DNA of 64,000 nt, taken from contig NC_045132.1 of NCBI RefSeq assembly GCF_007655135.1, positions 1,984,001 to 2,048,000 of the forward strand, in the 5' to 3' direction. Below are positions 26,064-38,089 of this stretch, piece by piece. This stretch comes from Punica granatum (lineage: Eukaryota > Streptophyta > Magnoliopsida > Myrtales > Lythraceae). The stretch's first letter is position 1. Each line of letters opens with the position of its first letter. The position numbers were made by a program, and so were the translations under genes. A model generated the notes under the pieces. That model searched no databases, had not been told where the DNA came from, and saw nothing but the letters and a program-made list of their open reading frames with translations.

Positions 26064-26100
26064 TGGGCCGAGTTGACGGATTAATGGGCCCTGTTGGGCC
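26064..26100 (-). promoter_or_regulatory. cluster of three site II elements (TGGGCC)
   Basis: TGGGCC occurs at 26064-26069, 26085-26090 and 26095-26100, that is GGCCCA in the sense direction, 210-250 bases upstream of the PAA start codon. Site II motifs (TGGGCY) are bound by TCP transcription factors and drive expression in dividing cells. Three copies within 37 bases in an otherwise AT-rich flank are unlikely to be chance. Confidence 0.6.
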
Positions 26101-26202
26101 GAGTTTATCATTTTTTAATGAAAAATTATCGTATTCCACCATTCTTAGCTTTACGATTTACTATTTCTTTATCTTCTCTTAAGTTTCCCATGCGAACCAA
26201 AG

Positions 26203-26480
26203 TTGGGTTGTGTTTGGTTTTAGAGTTGAGTTTTGATTTTAATTAGTTTGTAATAATTGTGTTGTTGAATTATGAAAAAAAGTGTGAAAAAGTAATGAAT
26301 AGTTGAGATAAAATAATGATTGTGTAGTTGAATTGTGGATAAAGTAATGAATAGTTGAGAGAATTAAATTGAATGGTTAAAAAAATTGAAAAAAAGAAGA
26401 AGAAAAAAGTAATAATTGTGTTGTTGAATTGAAGATAAGTAGAGTAAAGTTAAAATTCAAATGTGAGAACTAAATTTGAG
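26203..26480 (+). mobile_element. AT-rich MITE-like repeat, family A copy 1
   Basis: It starts GTGTTTGGTTTTAGAGTTGA and continues with repeated GAATTATGAAAAAA and GTAATGAATAGTTGA words. The same order of words occurs in reverse complement at 38090-38336, so this is one of two dispersed copies. Its 3' end is poorly defined and no clear target-site duplication was found. Confidence 0.55.
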
Positions 26481-26491
26481 ATCTCTTACAA

Positions 26492-26757
26492 TGCGTTTGT
26501 TTTCGGAGTTAAAGTCACGAATTTGTGATTGTGATTGTGATTGTAGAAGAAGAAAAAATATATGGGCCCACCGGTTTGACTTTTGAAATATGAAATAAAT
26601 GGAAGGTATAGATAATTAATTATAATGGGATTGTATTTTAATAATATATGGGGCCCACCAATTTGACTTTTGAAATGTGTATTTTGTTGTGTAGTGTTTT
26701 GAGTTAAAGTTAAAGTTAAAATCTTAAATCACGACTTTGAAAACAAACGGAGCGTTA
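26492..26757. mobile_element. MITE with CGTTTG...CAAACG termini
   Basis: The left end reads GCGTTTGTTTTCGGAGTT and the right end AAAGTTGTGATTT-like sequence finishing GAAAACAAACGGAGCG, which are imperfect inverted repeats. Inside, TTTGACTTTTGAAAT and GGGCCCAC occur twice. The same GGGCCCAC/TTTGACTTT words and termini recur in the element at 53983-54187, so they share a family. The flanks (TTACAAT and TTATAAT) suggest a 3-base TTA or TAA insertion site as in PIF/Harbinger MITEs. That is not proven. Confidence 0.55.
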
Positions 26758-27014
26758 TAATTTAAATTGAGAATGTTTTCATTACACTCAACCCCGCTTT
26801 TTGTATTTTATTTCCTTGTTTTATAGATCATGGGTTGTCGGACGAAATTTTAGGGGAGAAAGGTGCCTCTTAAAAGACACGTGCTCTGAGAAGGAGTGAA
26901 AATTACATTTAGTTAGAATACGAATTAGAAACTTAACCCCGGATAACACGATCTAATTCGCGTGTTTAAATCTAATCATTTTAAAAAAATTATAGGATTT
27001 TATACTTTTATCTT

Positions 27015-27115
27015 TTTTCGGTGTGAACCATGGTATTCGGAAGCCCGTATGGATTCCGACTAATCCACTCGAGCCGGGTAGGCCCACTAAAGGGATAAAT
27101 CCCTCTCGGCATGAA
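27015..27115 (-). mobile_element. SINE 3'-part fragment
   Basis: TTTTTTCGGTGTGAACCATGGTATTCGG-type sequence, starting with a T run and followed by GACTAATCCACTCG, parallels the 3' half of the minus-strand SINE at 54377-54565 (TTTTCGGTGTATATTTTGATATTC, GACTAATTTAGTCGG). The internal promoter part is missing, so this is a truncated copy. Confidence 0.45.
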
Positions 27116-27289
27116 TTTTCTCTATTTATATATATGATGCTAATTAGGAATTAGGAAATTGCGAATAAATAATTAGAATATTAAAGGAAAATATATTAAA
27201 AGATTACATTTATTTCTAAAGGGGTGGGTTTGAAAATGATCATATTGTCCTAAACCCTATCTATGATCATCCCTAAGAGTGGTGGCATC

Positions 27290-27976
27290 CTATAACATCT
27301 CAGGTCTTCTATCCTGTCCAGAGTAGAGGCGCCCACTTGATCGGTGGCGATGGCAATGCAGTGGTTACGCCTTCCTCCTCCCCGACCCCGCTATTCAACT
27401 GGCTCTCCTCCTCCCCCTCTAGCGGCGGTTAAAGATTGTGCCTCTAGACAGACTAGTCCCACCTCATGCATGTTCAAATCGACCTTTTGTGGATCTGCCT
27501 TTTTTAGTTGTTTTGGATAAGTCTCCCCCAGTCATTTAGGGCTAGGTTGAATGGTTTCGGTCTGGGGTGATGATATGTGGTGGAGTCTTGCACTCGGATG
27601 CTAGCTCAAGACAATTTGTCTACTCTACTTTGTTGTCAAATTATCTGGACTTTCACAATGGAGTAAATTTTCACCATGAATTATGGATTGGACGAGGATC
27701 GCTCTTTCCTTATTTTTCATTGGTGTCCATGATGAAATGTTGCTCGCAGTTCGTGGTGGAATTAGTAGTTTCAAGATGGCAATATGTAATTGTATCTATT
27801 TATATTTGGATGTGAACTTTTCACAAAACTATCATTTATAGTTTGTCTGGCGGATAAGTTGTTATATTCCGCTCTTGTAATATTTGGTGGGTTATTTTTC
27901 TTTGTATCCATTTTTATTATATATATATATATATATATATAAAGAATTCTCATTTCCATCAAGCAAAAAAAAAAAA
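27290..27976 (+). mobile_element. possible non-LTR retroelement 3' part or retrocopy with poly-A tail
   Basis: The block has a GC-richer left part (27330-27480, proline- and arginine-rich in translation) and a TTG-rich right part. It ends in an (AT)n run (about 27918-27940) and a 12-base A tail at 27965-27976. This order resembles the 3' end of a plant LINE or a processed transcript. No reverse transcriptase motif is visible and no target-site duplication was found. Confidence 0.3.
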
Positions 27977-28610
27977 GTGACGTTCTTAATGCTTGTCATT
28001 GCTTGGCCATTAATTACATTGAACGAATAATCTTAGCAAACTCAACGAAGTAAGCTATGGTTTAGATGAGAATTTGAAGTAGCCTTTGTTCGACTTCGAT
28101 TTGTTGGTAGTCGGTTTGTTTCGCAAGTATCGATAGAAATATACATGCTTGCCTTGGGCACCCATGGTTGGGATTGAAACTTAATGATTTTATTTAGACA
28201 TTGATTCTCATAGAAATATAGAGACTTTGTTTAAATAAATATATCTCATAGGCAATTAGGAAGTTACCTATGAGAGAACTTTGAATCTCGAGGTAGTACA
28301 ATTGGTCATTCAAGAATATAGAAGGAGAGTACGAGTGAAGTTAAGACAACATCGAGGAATTGAGACCTTAGGCTTCCTCGTCATAATTTTCGATTGTTGA
28401 GTTAGATAGTATCTAGTTAGTTATTTCATCGGCTTTTAACTTCATATGTCTTTAATCGATTGGCTTGACTTATATCAGGGTGGAATAATTTTAGTGATAC
28501 AACAAAATTATTAGATCAGTTCCTCGTAGGAATGATACTTTACTCATTACTCTATTACTAGCACGACTCGTATACTTGTTGAGAGACAACAACCGGCTCT
28601 CCGATCAAGC

Positions 28611-28861
28611 TCACTGGCAGTCTGGGCGGTGTCTCAGTCCCAATATGGCTGATCATCCTCTCAGATTACTATTGATCATCGCCTCGGTAAGCTATTGCCT
28701 TACCAATTAGCTAATGAAACGCGAGCTGCTCTTCAGGCGGATTCCTCATTTAGCTCCTTAGCCCACGATGTATTAGTAGTCGCTTTTAGTTGTTCCCCTC
28801 CCAAGGGCCGATTCTTACACGTTACTCACCCGTCCGCCGATGGAGACACCACTTCCCATCC
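28611..28861 (-). pseudogene. plastid-derived 16S rRNA fragment (NUPT)
   Basis: The plus strand reads as the reverse complement of the 5' domain of a plastid 16S rRNA. Marker words are GTGTCTCAGTCCCAATATGG, GGCTGATCATCCTCTC, GGTAAGCTATTGCC, TTGTTCCCCTCCCAAGGG and TTACTCACCCGTCCGCC. Relative to the plastid gene as I remember it, many differences are C-to-T or G-to-A, the expected decay of methylated plastid DNA in the nucleus, and about 15 bases are missing near 28620. Both ends stop abruptly in AT-rich nuclear sequence. It is a non-functional insertion of about 250 bases, not an rRNA gene. Confidence 0.85.
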
Positions 28862-28925
28862 ATTCCTCCAATGGTTTCTCTTTTATCTTTTTTTTAAAAT
28901 TTTTTTGTTTTCATATAATTTTTTT

Positions 28926-29283
28926 ACCAATAATAATATAAAAATTATGGATAAATTGATATTGACTTTACATCCCTATATATATCTTGTCAAGTTCCAA
29001 AAATAAGATTGCGATATTAAAACTCCATAGGAATACATTCCGTTCCATCCCTATGAGAAATCCTATCCCATCCCGATGACCGAACATAGCATAAAGTGAT
29101 TGCTTTAAATTTTCATGTTTTTACTTTAATTTTTCTTACCAATAATAATATAAAATTATGAATAAATTGATAATATTGACTTTATATCCCTATATATATC
29201 TTGTCAAGTTCCAAAAATAAGATTGCAATATTAAAACTCCATAGGAATAAATTCCGTGCCATCCCGATGAGAAATCCTATCCC
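28926..29283. repeat. direct duplication, about 212-base spacing
   Basis: The segment from ACCAATAATAATATAAAA to AGAAATCCTATCCCAT occurs at about 28926-29072 and again at about 29138-29283 with a few substitutions and a small deletion. The two copies lie in the same orientation just downstream of the plastid insertion. Confidence 0.8.
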
Positions 29284-29379
29284 ATTTCCTTTTTTTTTGT
29301 AATTTTTTTTTCCAAATTTCCCCCCTTTTCCTTTGTGTTGCAAATCCAATTCGGAAAATGTTCCGCGTAATTTGGTCAA

Positions 29380-29880
29380 TACGTTATGCCAAAAGATGCG
29401 ATCGTAAGGTCGATGCATTATGCATTGTTTGTGATTTCATATCGAACCCCAATAAAATTTCACCTAATTTGATCAACGTATTAATACCAAATGATCCAAT
29501 TGTTAGGTTGAAATGTTACATCTTTTTAGTGTTTTCAAATCTAAGTCGAAATAAGGTACCACATAATCCCGTTGACATGTTGCTCCAAATTATTCGATCG
29601 TTTTTTCCATTTTTTTAGCATTTTAAAATCCGATCCGAGTAAGTACCATGTAATCCGATCACACGATATACCAAGAGATCCGATCATAAGGTCGACAAGT
29701 TAAGACTTTTTAGTGTTTCAAAATCTGATCCCAAGGTTCCGCGTAATTCAGTTAACACATTACGCCAAATGATTTGATCGTTATGTCAAAAGTTACGCAT
29801 TTTTAGTGTTTTCAAATCTAATCTAAGTAAGGCACCACATAATTTGATTCGTGCATTATGTCAAATGATTCGATTGTTAT
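29380..29880. repeat. degenerate tandem repeat array, about 93-base unit
   Basis: The words GCCAAATGATCCGATCGT(T/A)AGGTCG, TTTTTAGTGTTTTCAAATC and AAGGTACCACATAAT recur in order. CCAAA-GAT words lie near 29390, 29489, 29586, 29671, 29763 and 29857, giving spacings of roughly 86-100 bases and about six worn units. No protein frame persists through the units. Confidence 0.7.
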
Positions 29881-30398
29881 ATTCGGAATACTTCCAAAAA
29901 ATACTTTTACCCCGATTTTTATTTAGAAAAATTAGAAAAAATTTCGTACTAGAGTTACTAGATATACAATTTAATCGTAATATTCGCACTTTTTGAATTA
30001 CAGGTAATATTTTTTCTCCTTTTATCCATATGGAAAGAGCCAACAATGAAAATTAATTTCATTATTAATTTTATTTTATTTTCTTAAAGCCTATTATGTC
30101 TTCCTTTACTTAATATTATTTTCAAATTCTATTCATACTTCTCTTTTAGAAGCAAAACTATAAGCTTTACATTCAAGAATTAACCCATCTAACAAATTCA
30201 AAACACGCTTCATGAAATAAAAAGAAAAATGATATCATCAATGATAACATGATACCATCTTTAAAAAAAAAAGATTATTTACTATTGAGAGTTTATAATT
30301 TTTACAAATAAATAGTTTTATTATTAGTTTCAGTTAAACACTATATTAATTATTATACAAACCATTATGATGAATAAAAAATTTACAAAAAAATTTAA

Positions 30399-30428
30399 CC
30401 TGCGGCAACGCACAGGATCACCCCTAGT
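30399..30428 (+). mobile_element. Helitron-like 3' terminus
   Basis: An imperfect hairpin (CCTGCGGCAACGCACAGG, 30399-30416) is followed after seven bases by CTAG and a T (30424-30428). A short GC hairpin, a brief spacer, then CTAG abutting a host T is the canonical Helitron 3' end. The array at 29.4-29.9 kb and the AT-rich tract after it may be the body. The TC 5' end was not located. Confidence 0.5.
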
Positions 30429-30539
30429 CTTACACATTAAAATTGGTCCATCCTAAGGGGAGGGAGAGTGGGGACATTTTCCCTACTCTCCGCTCCTCTT
30501 TGTTTTTTAATTTTTTTTTAAAATTTTCCCTTTACTTCT

Positions 30540-31690
30540 GCGTTTTTAAATCCAATCCGATAAACGTACCACATAATTCAATCGACACATTACGTTTTCT
30601 TAGTGATTTTAGATCCGACCCCAGTAATGTCCCACCTAATTTGGTGGACGTGTTAAGCCAAATGATTCTATCATTAGGTTGAAACGTTACGCCTTTTTAG
30701 CATGCCAAAATGATGCAATTGTAATCTTTTTTTTTTCTCTTTTTCTCTTTTTTTTGTAATTTTCATTTTTAGAATTCTTTAGCATTTTCGAATCTGATCT
30801 GAAATAAAGTGCCACGTAATCCGATCTCGCGTTATGCCAAAAGATTTTTATTGTAAGGTGTGAGTTACGTGATTTTAGATCCGACCTCCATAAGGCTCCA
30901 CGTTCGGTCAGCACGTTACGTCAAACAATTTAAATAATGTATTGCATAATCCAGTTGACGCATTATGCCAAATAATTTGATCGTTATAATCGAACTATTT
31001 TCAAAAAATACTTTTACCCAAACTTTTATTTAGAAAAACTTCGTATTAGAAGTACTAAATATACAAACTACGATATATGTTAAATTCCTTTTCGAATTTT
31101 GGTTTGTGAGTGCGGAACTTTTTCCCTCTCCCTTTTTTATTTTCTTTCTTCTGTCCTGTAGTGATAGTTTGTAACCTAATCGATCCAAAGGATTAAATCA
31201 CATTATTATGGTTGACCAATTATTCCTTGAAAAATTAATGTCATGAAGCCATATGGTGTACACATTTTTTTCATTTTTTTCCACTCACTATAAGTTTTGA
31301 TACTATCATTTTACTCTATTCTCTCTATCTATTTTACCTTTTTTTTATAAGAGTTATACATATATTATATACTTTAATTTTCTTTATAAATATTCATCAA
31401 ATGAACACAAACCTTTTTCGTCTATATTGTATCTTTCTTAAAAAAATATACTAAATAAACACATACTTTTTCTCCATTTATACATATAGTAAGATTACTA
31501 AGATCCAACAATGAAGATTAATTTTGTTGTTAGTTATTTTTGTAAATTTATAAAATACAAAATTTTTCATTTTCTTAAAGTCCATTGTGTCTTTCTTTAC
31601 TTAATATTATTTTCAAATCTTATTCGTATCTTTCTTTTTAAGAACAAAACTATAAACTTTATAGTTAAAGATGATATCACATTAATTTTT
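30540..31690. repeat. second, diverged copy of the 29.4-30.2 kb repeat block
   Basis: Units like those of the array (CCAAATGATTCTATCATTAGG, TTTTTAGCATTTTCGAATC, ACGTAATCCGATC) recur at about 30580-30990. They are followed by sequence parallel to 29880-30180: CAAAAAATACTTTTACCC, TTTTTATTTAGAAAAA, then TTTTCTTAAAG..ATTGTGTC and TTACTTAATATTATTTTCAAAT. The whole block therefore duplicates the earlier one in the same orientation, with insertions. It encodes nothing recognisable. Confidence 0.6.
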
Positions 31691-31869
31691 ATTTCATGGA
31701 GTGACTTTCTAACTATTAAACATATATAATATCCGGACATAAGCATAAAGATGTATTAGCTTTTGCCTCATGTTAAATATATAAGTTAATATACCTTATA
31801 AGAAGTCTAAATTTTACTAAAAATTGATAACTCATGATTATAATTCTATTATTATATATTGAGGTTAAG

Positions 31870-32480
31870 TGTTAAATCAGGTTATTATGGAATGATTTTC
31901 TATTCTTGTACATATCTATGTATACTATATTTAGGATAACCTATTTTAGCTATAGACATAATTTTCCTTTTATAAGTCACGCCTGAGTTGTATACATACC
32001 TGTGAATTGAATAACAAAGATCAAGCTTTTCTGCTCAATCACATTTCTTTACATGGTATCAGAGCGGGTTACGCTTTCGCGCACATGTGTGGGCTCACAT
32101 CACGCCAAGTCTAGTTTCGAGGTAGCCAAAGTAAGCCTTATCTTAGTCCGGCCCAAGTGTGGCCTTATTATCAATTATCCCCCCTCTTTTCGCCCGAGGT
32201 GTAAGAAAAAAGTCCACCTCGTGGTTAAGTCCCCAGCACGGAAGTCTAGTCCCGGCTCGTAGTCAGTTCTTGAGAGCGGGTGTTTAAGTTCACGTGGCAC
32301 GTGTAGGTGAAGCGTCAAAGCCACACGTTGCCACGTGAGGGCGGGTGTTGAGAGTTAAGTCCCATATCGAAAAATATAAAAGGAATTCCACAAGTTTATA
32401 AGAGATTGGATACCACAATCTCTTAGCTCGAGTTTTTGGGTTGGAGATTGGCCCAATCGCTTATAGGCCTAATTGGTATT
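31870..32480 (+). mobile_element. degenerate LTR retroelement with primer-binding site
   Basis: TGGTATCAGAGC at 32054-32065 is the initiator-Met-tRNA primer-binding site used by plant Copia and TRIM elements. The sequence just before it (AAGATCAAGCTTTTCTGCTC then AATCACA) resembles a Copia 5' LTR end, with a possible TG start near 31870. Downstream, a purine-rich AGGGCGGG (32339-32346) precedes TGTTGAGAGTTAAGTCCC (32347 on) with a TATAAAAG box, which looks like the start of a 3' LTR. That start does not match the upstream LTR, so the copy is chimeric or badly truncated. No gag or pol coding is present. Confidence 0.5.
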
Positions 32481-33070
32481 TTACACAGTATTGTGTATAT
32501 TGTGATTTTAATGTAGGTGAAACGAAGAAGTTTCAGCCTCGCGGCACCACGCGGGCATCGCCCTAAGTATATATATATATATATATATATGTATATGTAA
32601 GGAAAGTTAAAATCATGCCGAAGTAATCATAGTTCTTCCCGCATTTTTATGAAAAAAGAAAGAGAATTTCCGCTGCGAGAATTATTACATACTGTTTTGC
32701 TTGTGAAATCAAGGAATCATTTCCTTGAAATTTTTTTTTATTTTAAGTAATAACTAATATTATTATTTTTTAATTAGTCCATCTAACATGTCCGAATTAA
32801 CTATTGCAGAATACGAACGAGTTAGACGGAGTTCCTTTGGATATTGCTAATTGCAGACTCATGGGTTGGTTAGCGAACTCCAAGTGGACAGAATGTGTAG
32901 GCGCGAGTTCATTATCTTTAATGAGGACATATATAGATTTTTTTTTTAGCATGGATCTACAGGTTCGTTACCTGTACATAACCCGGATGGATCTATATCC
33001 TGTAAGGGCGGTACCCGACTACGACTTGGACCACGTCTCCTCCCGTCGAGCCTAATCACCTGGTTATAAT
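32481..33070. other. spacer with (AT)n microsatellite
   Basis: An (AT)n run lies at about 32568-32590. Nothing else is recognised. Confidence 0.4.
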
Positions 33071-33258
33071 TTAAGAGTCCGTTTGGTTTCAGAGTTTGAT
33101 TTTAGAATCATGATTTTGATTTTAACTCTACCCACTACACAACAAAAACACTCGTTTCCCAAGTCAAATTTATAATACCATCTCATTTGTCCTTTTCCAC
33201 AATCAAAATCAAAATTAAAATCAAAGTTACTTTAATTCTGAAATTAAACGCCCTCTAA
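33071..33258. mobile_element. 188-bp MITE with CGTTTGGTTTC-type termini
   Basis: The left end TTAAGAGTCCGTTTGGTTTC pairs with the right end, whose complement reads TTAGAGGGCGTTTAATTTCAG. The interior is AT-rich, with mirrored AATCAAAATCAAAATT words. The termini resemble those at 26492-26757 and 53983-54187. Confidence 0.6.
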
Positions 33259-36200
33259 ATGAAACATTTCTATTAGTATGGCGTCTAATCTTGTGTGCAA
33301 GGGAGCAGCACATGACTTATGACAAAGCATTAGGTAGCCCCCACCACCATCACTTAACTTTGTAATATTTTTCTTTTTTGGCTTAAACACTCAACCTTGT
33401 ATACAAAAATATAATCATTGCCGAAGCGCTACGCTCTAACTGGCAGTCGGAAAATTATTTAAATCATAAAGGGTACTGCTTTTATGCTTGCATACTGTCA
33501 AATTTACTTTTATAATATAAGTCTCACCATCAAGATATTGATATAACAATTTTTTTTTCTTATGAATCTTCAAAATTTATTCATAATACGAAAAAATTTC
33601 GTGACGTGGCACCGCACGTTTTCACACGTTTTCTTATGAATCTCAAGAATCTTTTGTCACACGTTTTCTCTTCCATTATCCTTTTTTTTTTGTCATTTTC
33701 GTGGTACCACAATTTCTTTTTGTTTGTTTTGTTCCCGTTCTTTGTTATTTGTTTACTGAATATATATTCTTTTCCGTTTTTCGTCAATCTGATTTTCTAA
33801 TCTTCAGATTATCATCATCCAAATCCATACTGGTAAAATATAGTTACTCAACGCCCGCTTCTAACTGCACTGGATATAGCACCGAAATCGATCAGACTCC
33901 CACGGGACCAGGCCCTGGTCGCGACCTTCCATTTTTCTACATGCAAGAATCCAGCTCACGCGGTTCGTGAATTTCACTTATTGACAGGATCTTTGGTGGT
34001 GGGCCTCATGGTGTGTGACCGATTGCTACCAGGACAACATCGGGCCGGTGGTTCGTCAACTGCAACGGGACCCCCGAGCAAGAGACCCTTGCTAAAAGTG
34101 AATTGGGGATTGGATTCTATTACCCCCCGAGACAACAAAAGGTGAGGGCGATCTTGGCCACTCCCCCACCGAGCCGAAAATTAAGACCAAACATGTGATT
34201 TGCATTTCACGGTCCCCTTCTAGAAATGTCTCGCAGCTCAACTTAGGCAAGATCGAATAAGAATGCTTTGTCAAATTTTTACTGGACCTATGAAACAATA
34301 TCGGTCCAGAAATTTAAATTGATAAATGGTATGAAACCTGCTATCTTTGTACTCCTTGAATTTTCTTATTATTATTCTGGAATGAGATAAACAATTCTCC
34401 ACAATTTTATCAGTTCCTTAAGAAATAATCCATTGTACTTGTATGTATTTGTTAATCTTTTTGCGATGTGGGCAGAAGTTTTTACGCGAACAGGTTGCAG
34501 ACGATCGCGGCAGTTTTTCTTAAAGAAACCAGTGAAATTTCCATTGGAATGAAGTTTTTCTTATGTCTATCGTGATCGAGTATAATTCACATTAGTTATA
34601 GATTTTATTATTGATCGGAAGGTCAATGAAGGATCCAAACATGTTTATAGCACGTCCGAACGCATAACCTGCATATGTTACTTATTCGGCAAAAAAAAAA
34701 AAAAAACTGAATATGTTACCTCATGGTCGGCCCCATCAATATGAAATGTGACATAACTGGCGGTTTGGCCGCGACTTATATGTTTATAAAAAAAAGCATA
34801 CTGGGATACTAATGAATAATATAGGGGTCACCGAGCAAATCGATGAGGTGGGTCCGCGTAGGATTCTAAAATGCGGGACCAAAAAGCACGGTCAATTGTC
34901 TAGCTACTCGGTCGAGTTGACGTGACTTTTCACCCCAAAGAAGAGAGACCTTAATGAAATTTGATAATTGAGGGGTCCCCCCCCCCGGTTTCATTGGCGC
35001 AAGGCCTAGGTTTTATTTTTCGATCACAATTATGAAATTTGAAAGTTCAATTGCAGCTCGATTAGATTAGTCAGGAGTAAAGTTCTCGAGTCGGTCTACT
35101 AACAAGTCAAACTCTCATAACGTGAACTATTTACATGAAAAATTCAAACTCGATACATTATTTAAGTAGAATAAGCGTCGAATCTCTTGAATCAAATCGT
35201 GTTGGTTTTATTTTTAGTATTAATAGTTATGGCACAGTTTTTATTGCTTATTATGTGTCGCCACCTAATCAGTAGTCCCGGCCAGAAATTGCGGGACCCG
35301 CAGAAATTATATTTTTGTTTGGACCAAAATCATAATCTTCTTCTTCCACAAAAACACAAAAAGAAAAAAAGAAAAACCATGATCTCATTTCCTATCCTTC
35401 AATCTGAAGAAGAATGCCGTCTAAATAAAGGGCGGATAGGATTTCTAAAATGTTAAATTGGTATTTAGTAATGACATGACTTATTAGGGATTGAGATGAG
35501 GTTTTATTGCGATATTATAAGAAGTAAAAGCGTGAAATCCTAATGCGCCTTTGACCAAATTGTTACAAGTGTGATATATCTAATTGTTACAAGAGGGAAT
35601 ATTCATAACAAAATAGTGGATTAAATCATTACATATTTGGAAACTTTTTTACATACTAAATAATTTCCCATTCAATGTGCGAATTCATTCTTATACTTCT
35701 ATTTTAGTTCACTGAAATAATTATTTGCATTTCCGAAGACAATATCACAAGTAATAGACTATAAGAATTTTCAGTAATTAATTTGACATTCTAAAAGTAT
35801 TTATTTTAAGTGAATAAGTTCATATATTTTACGATCATTTCGATGAAATTACAAGCCGTAATCAGTCTATCATTTATAATTATCAATTAATGTGATTAAG
35901 AATTTGTGGTCCACAAATCATAATTGAGTCTATCCGAAGGCTCACATACATCACATGTACGGAATCCATCCGATGGCTAATAAATAATCCGAAAGCGAAC
36001 ATAATTGCTCCACCTTCCCGCACAGAAGCGCAACCCCTAAAGTGCTTGACTTGTGTCACTAATCATGCTTTATGCCCCTCCAAAAAAGCATTTTGTCCAT
36101 AAACAACACCCCGTATTATGATGTCCTCTTAATAATCAATCTAAAATTCTTCTAATTTGAAATTCAACTTATAATGGTATGACCTGTAATTTACTCAATA

Positions 36201-38089
36201 TTTAAAAACTATTCAATAGATATGAGGGAGATTTTAATTGGGAGGATTTTTAGGCACTCCACCACTTGAGAGGATTTAACATTTCTTAATAAATATCCTA
36301 ATAATAATCCATGAGGTCCACGTTTGCATTTTTTATTGGTTAGAGCAATCGAAGGTATTGTTCCTAGCAAGTAGGGAAGTGCAACTCATAATACAATTTC
36401 TTGTGATTTTCCTAAAAAATATTGAAAGATAAAGAAGGAATTATTTCAACTGTGATTTTTTTTAAATTTATAAATAACATGATCTAATAGGAATAGAAGA
36501 TAGGTGGGAGTATAAAAAGACACAAAAATCTAATTGATAATAATTGAACTCATGACCTCTTAATCTTGAATAAAAAACTAATAGAACATTAGATCTCCAT
36601 CTAAATATCAACATTGGAGAACAAATGGAAGTAGCACTCATAAACCAAATTATGAAACTCCTAGGTCTTATATATATATATATTGAAGTTGACCTTCTAT
36701 TTTAGTTTAATAAACTTTTACTATATTTTATGTGGGTAATATACGAAGAATTTTAGTTATTTGATATCTTATTTCTGTTTAGTAATATATAATTAAAGAA
36801 TTTTTAAAAATTAATAATTTTCTTAAAAATAGGAAAGAGTTTCTCCATAATTTATAATTTTTTTTCAAATTTGATGTGTCAAATATTCCAAATAAAAGGC
36901 TTGGAGATTCATCTCTGTACATATGCTATTTGTATTTTCAAATGATAAAATAAGTATTATTTATCATCACGATTCACTTCATTGATTTCTTACTAATAAT
37001 TTGATGTGTTTATCGTATCTAGTTGGTGGTATATATAATTTTTTTACATATTTGCTTTTTATCTATATTAATTTGTAATGGCATCGTGCAACGTGCAGAT
37101 ATGGACTAATATAAATAAGCACTTGAAAGGTGAGGATAGTGAATTTGTCATATAACCTCTTCAATTCTCTCTCTCTATTTTTTTTTTATAACAAGGGCTG
37201 GGCGATTAGTGTAGCTATTCTACAAGGATTAATTACATGGGTGTTAATCTCGCAGCGAAATATTCGATTTAAGTCATAACTTTAAGACTCAAGTGAATGG
37301 GCTTGTCACTACGACTCGATGAGACGTTAGTGGAACATCCTCGTCCGCAAAGCCCACAATTAGCACTGTTCTATCACAAGTGAATTCAATAGCGAATAAG
37401 GGGACATTCCCCTCTTATTTGCCAAGACTTAACCCCTAGTATGAAACTCAATTATCCTCTTTAATTCAAATTTGATATGCTCCACACATTTAGTGAGTAT
37501 ATTATCGATGATTACTACTCAAAAGCTGGAGCAAAGACATCGAAACTGGATGTGGATGAGCTCAAAGTATTTTTATGTGCCTTTTCACAAAATATATGGT
37601 ACGGAAAATAACTTTTGATGGCAGCAAATACACTAATATTGTATTAGAGAAAATTTTAAATAATCTTATTCAACAATGACATAGTCGTGAAAAATCTATA
37701 ATAATATAGCTACAATCTAGTTGCTTGTTTGCGCAGTAACACCCATTTTTACTGGTTAGTTACAATCCGGTATGTTCTCTATTACACCACGAACATAGTA
37801 TGACTATTAGAATTTCCTATCATATTAATGTTTTTGAAGTGTACATCATAAAATTTAGAACTCGATTGGATTCTTAAGTAATTCAATTTTAGTTGGGTCG
37901 ACTTATTAAGAGGTAAAACTCTTTAAATATAAATTTTTTTCATTCATAAATATCAAACGTAAGACTTTGAGCCCATATCAAACAATCTAAACCAAACCAC
38001 GATAGTCTTATCATATTGCGTACATGAGTAAATGTGAAATACACAAATATGGTATTATCCACGTTATATGGCTCTGTTTTGTTTATGAG
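33259..38089. other. AT-rich spacer without a supported gene
   Basis: I see poly-A/T tracts, an 11-base C run near 34979-34989, an (AT)n run near 36670-36682, and scattered short open frames with no domain content. Apart from possible worn transposon sequence near 36.6-37.4 kb, I cannot name anything here. Confidence 0.4.

Noticed and set aside
27567..27815. Open frame of 82 codons
   Set aside because: No reverse transcriptase, endonuclease or other motif; kept only as part of a possible retroelement 3' end.
28695..29006. Plus-strand open frame of 103 codons
   Set aside because: Its first half is antisense to the plastid 16S rRNA fragment and is not protein-coding.
29380..29880. CRISPR-like or satellite array
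   Set aside because: Units are strongly diverged, with no constant repeat and variable spacer pattern, and the DNA is plant nuclear.
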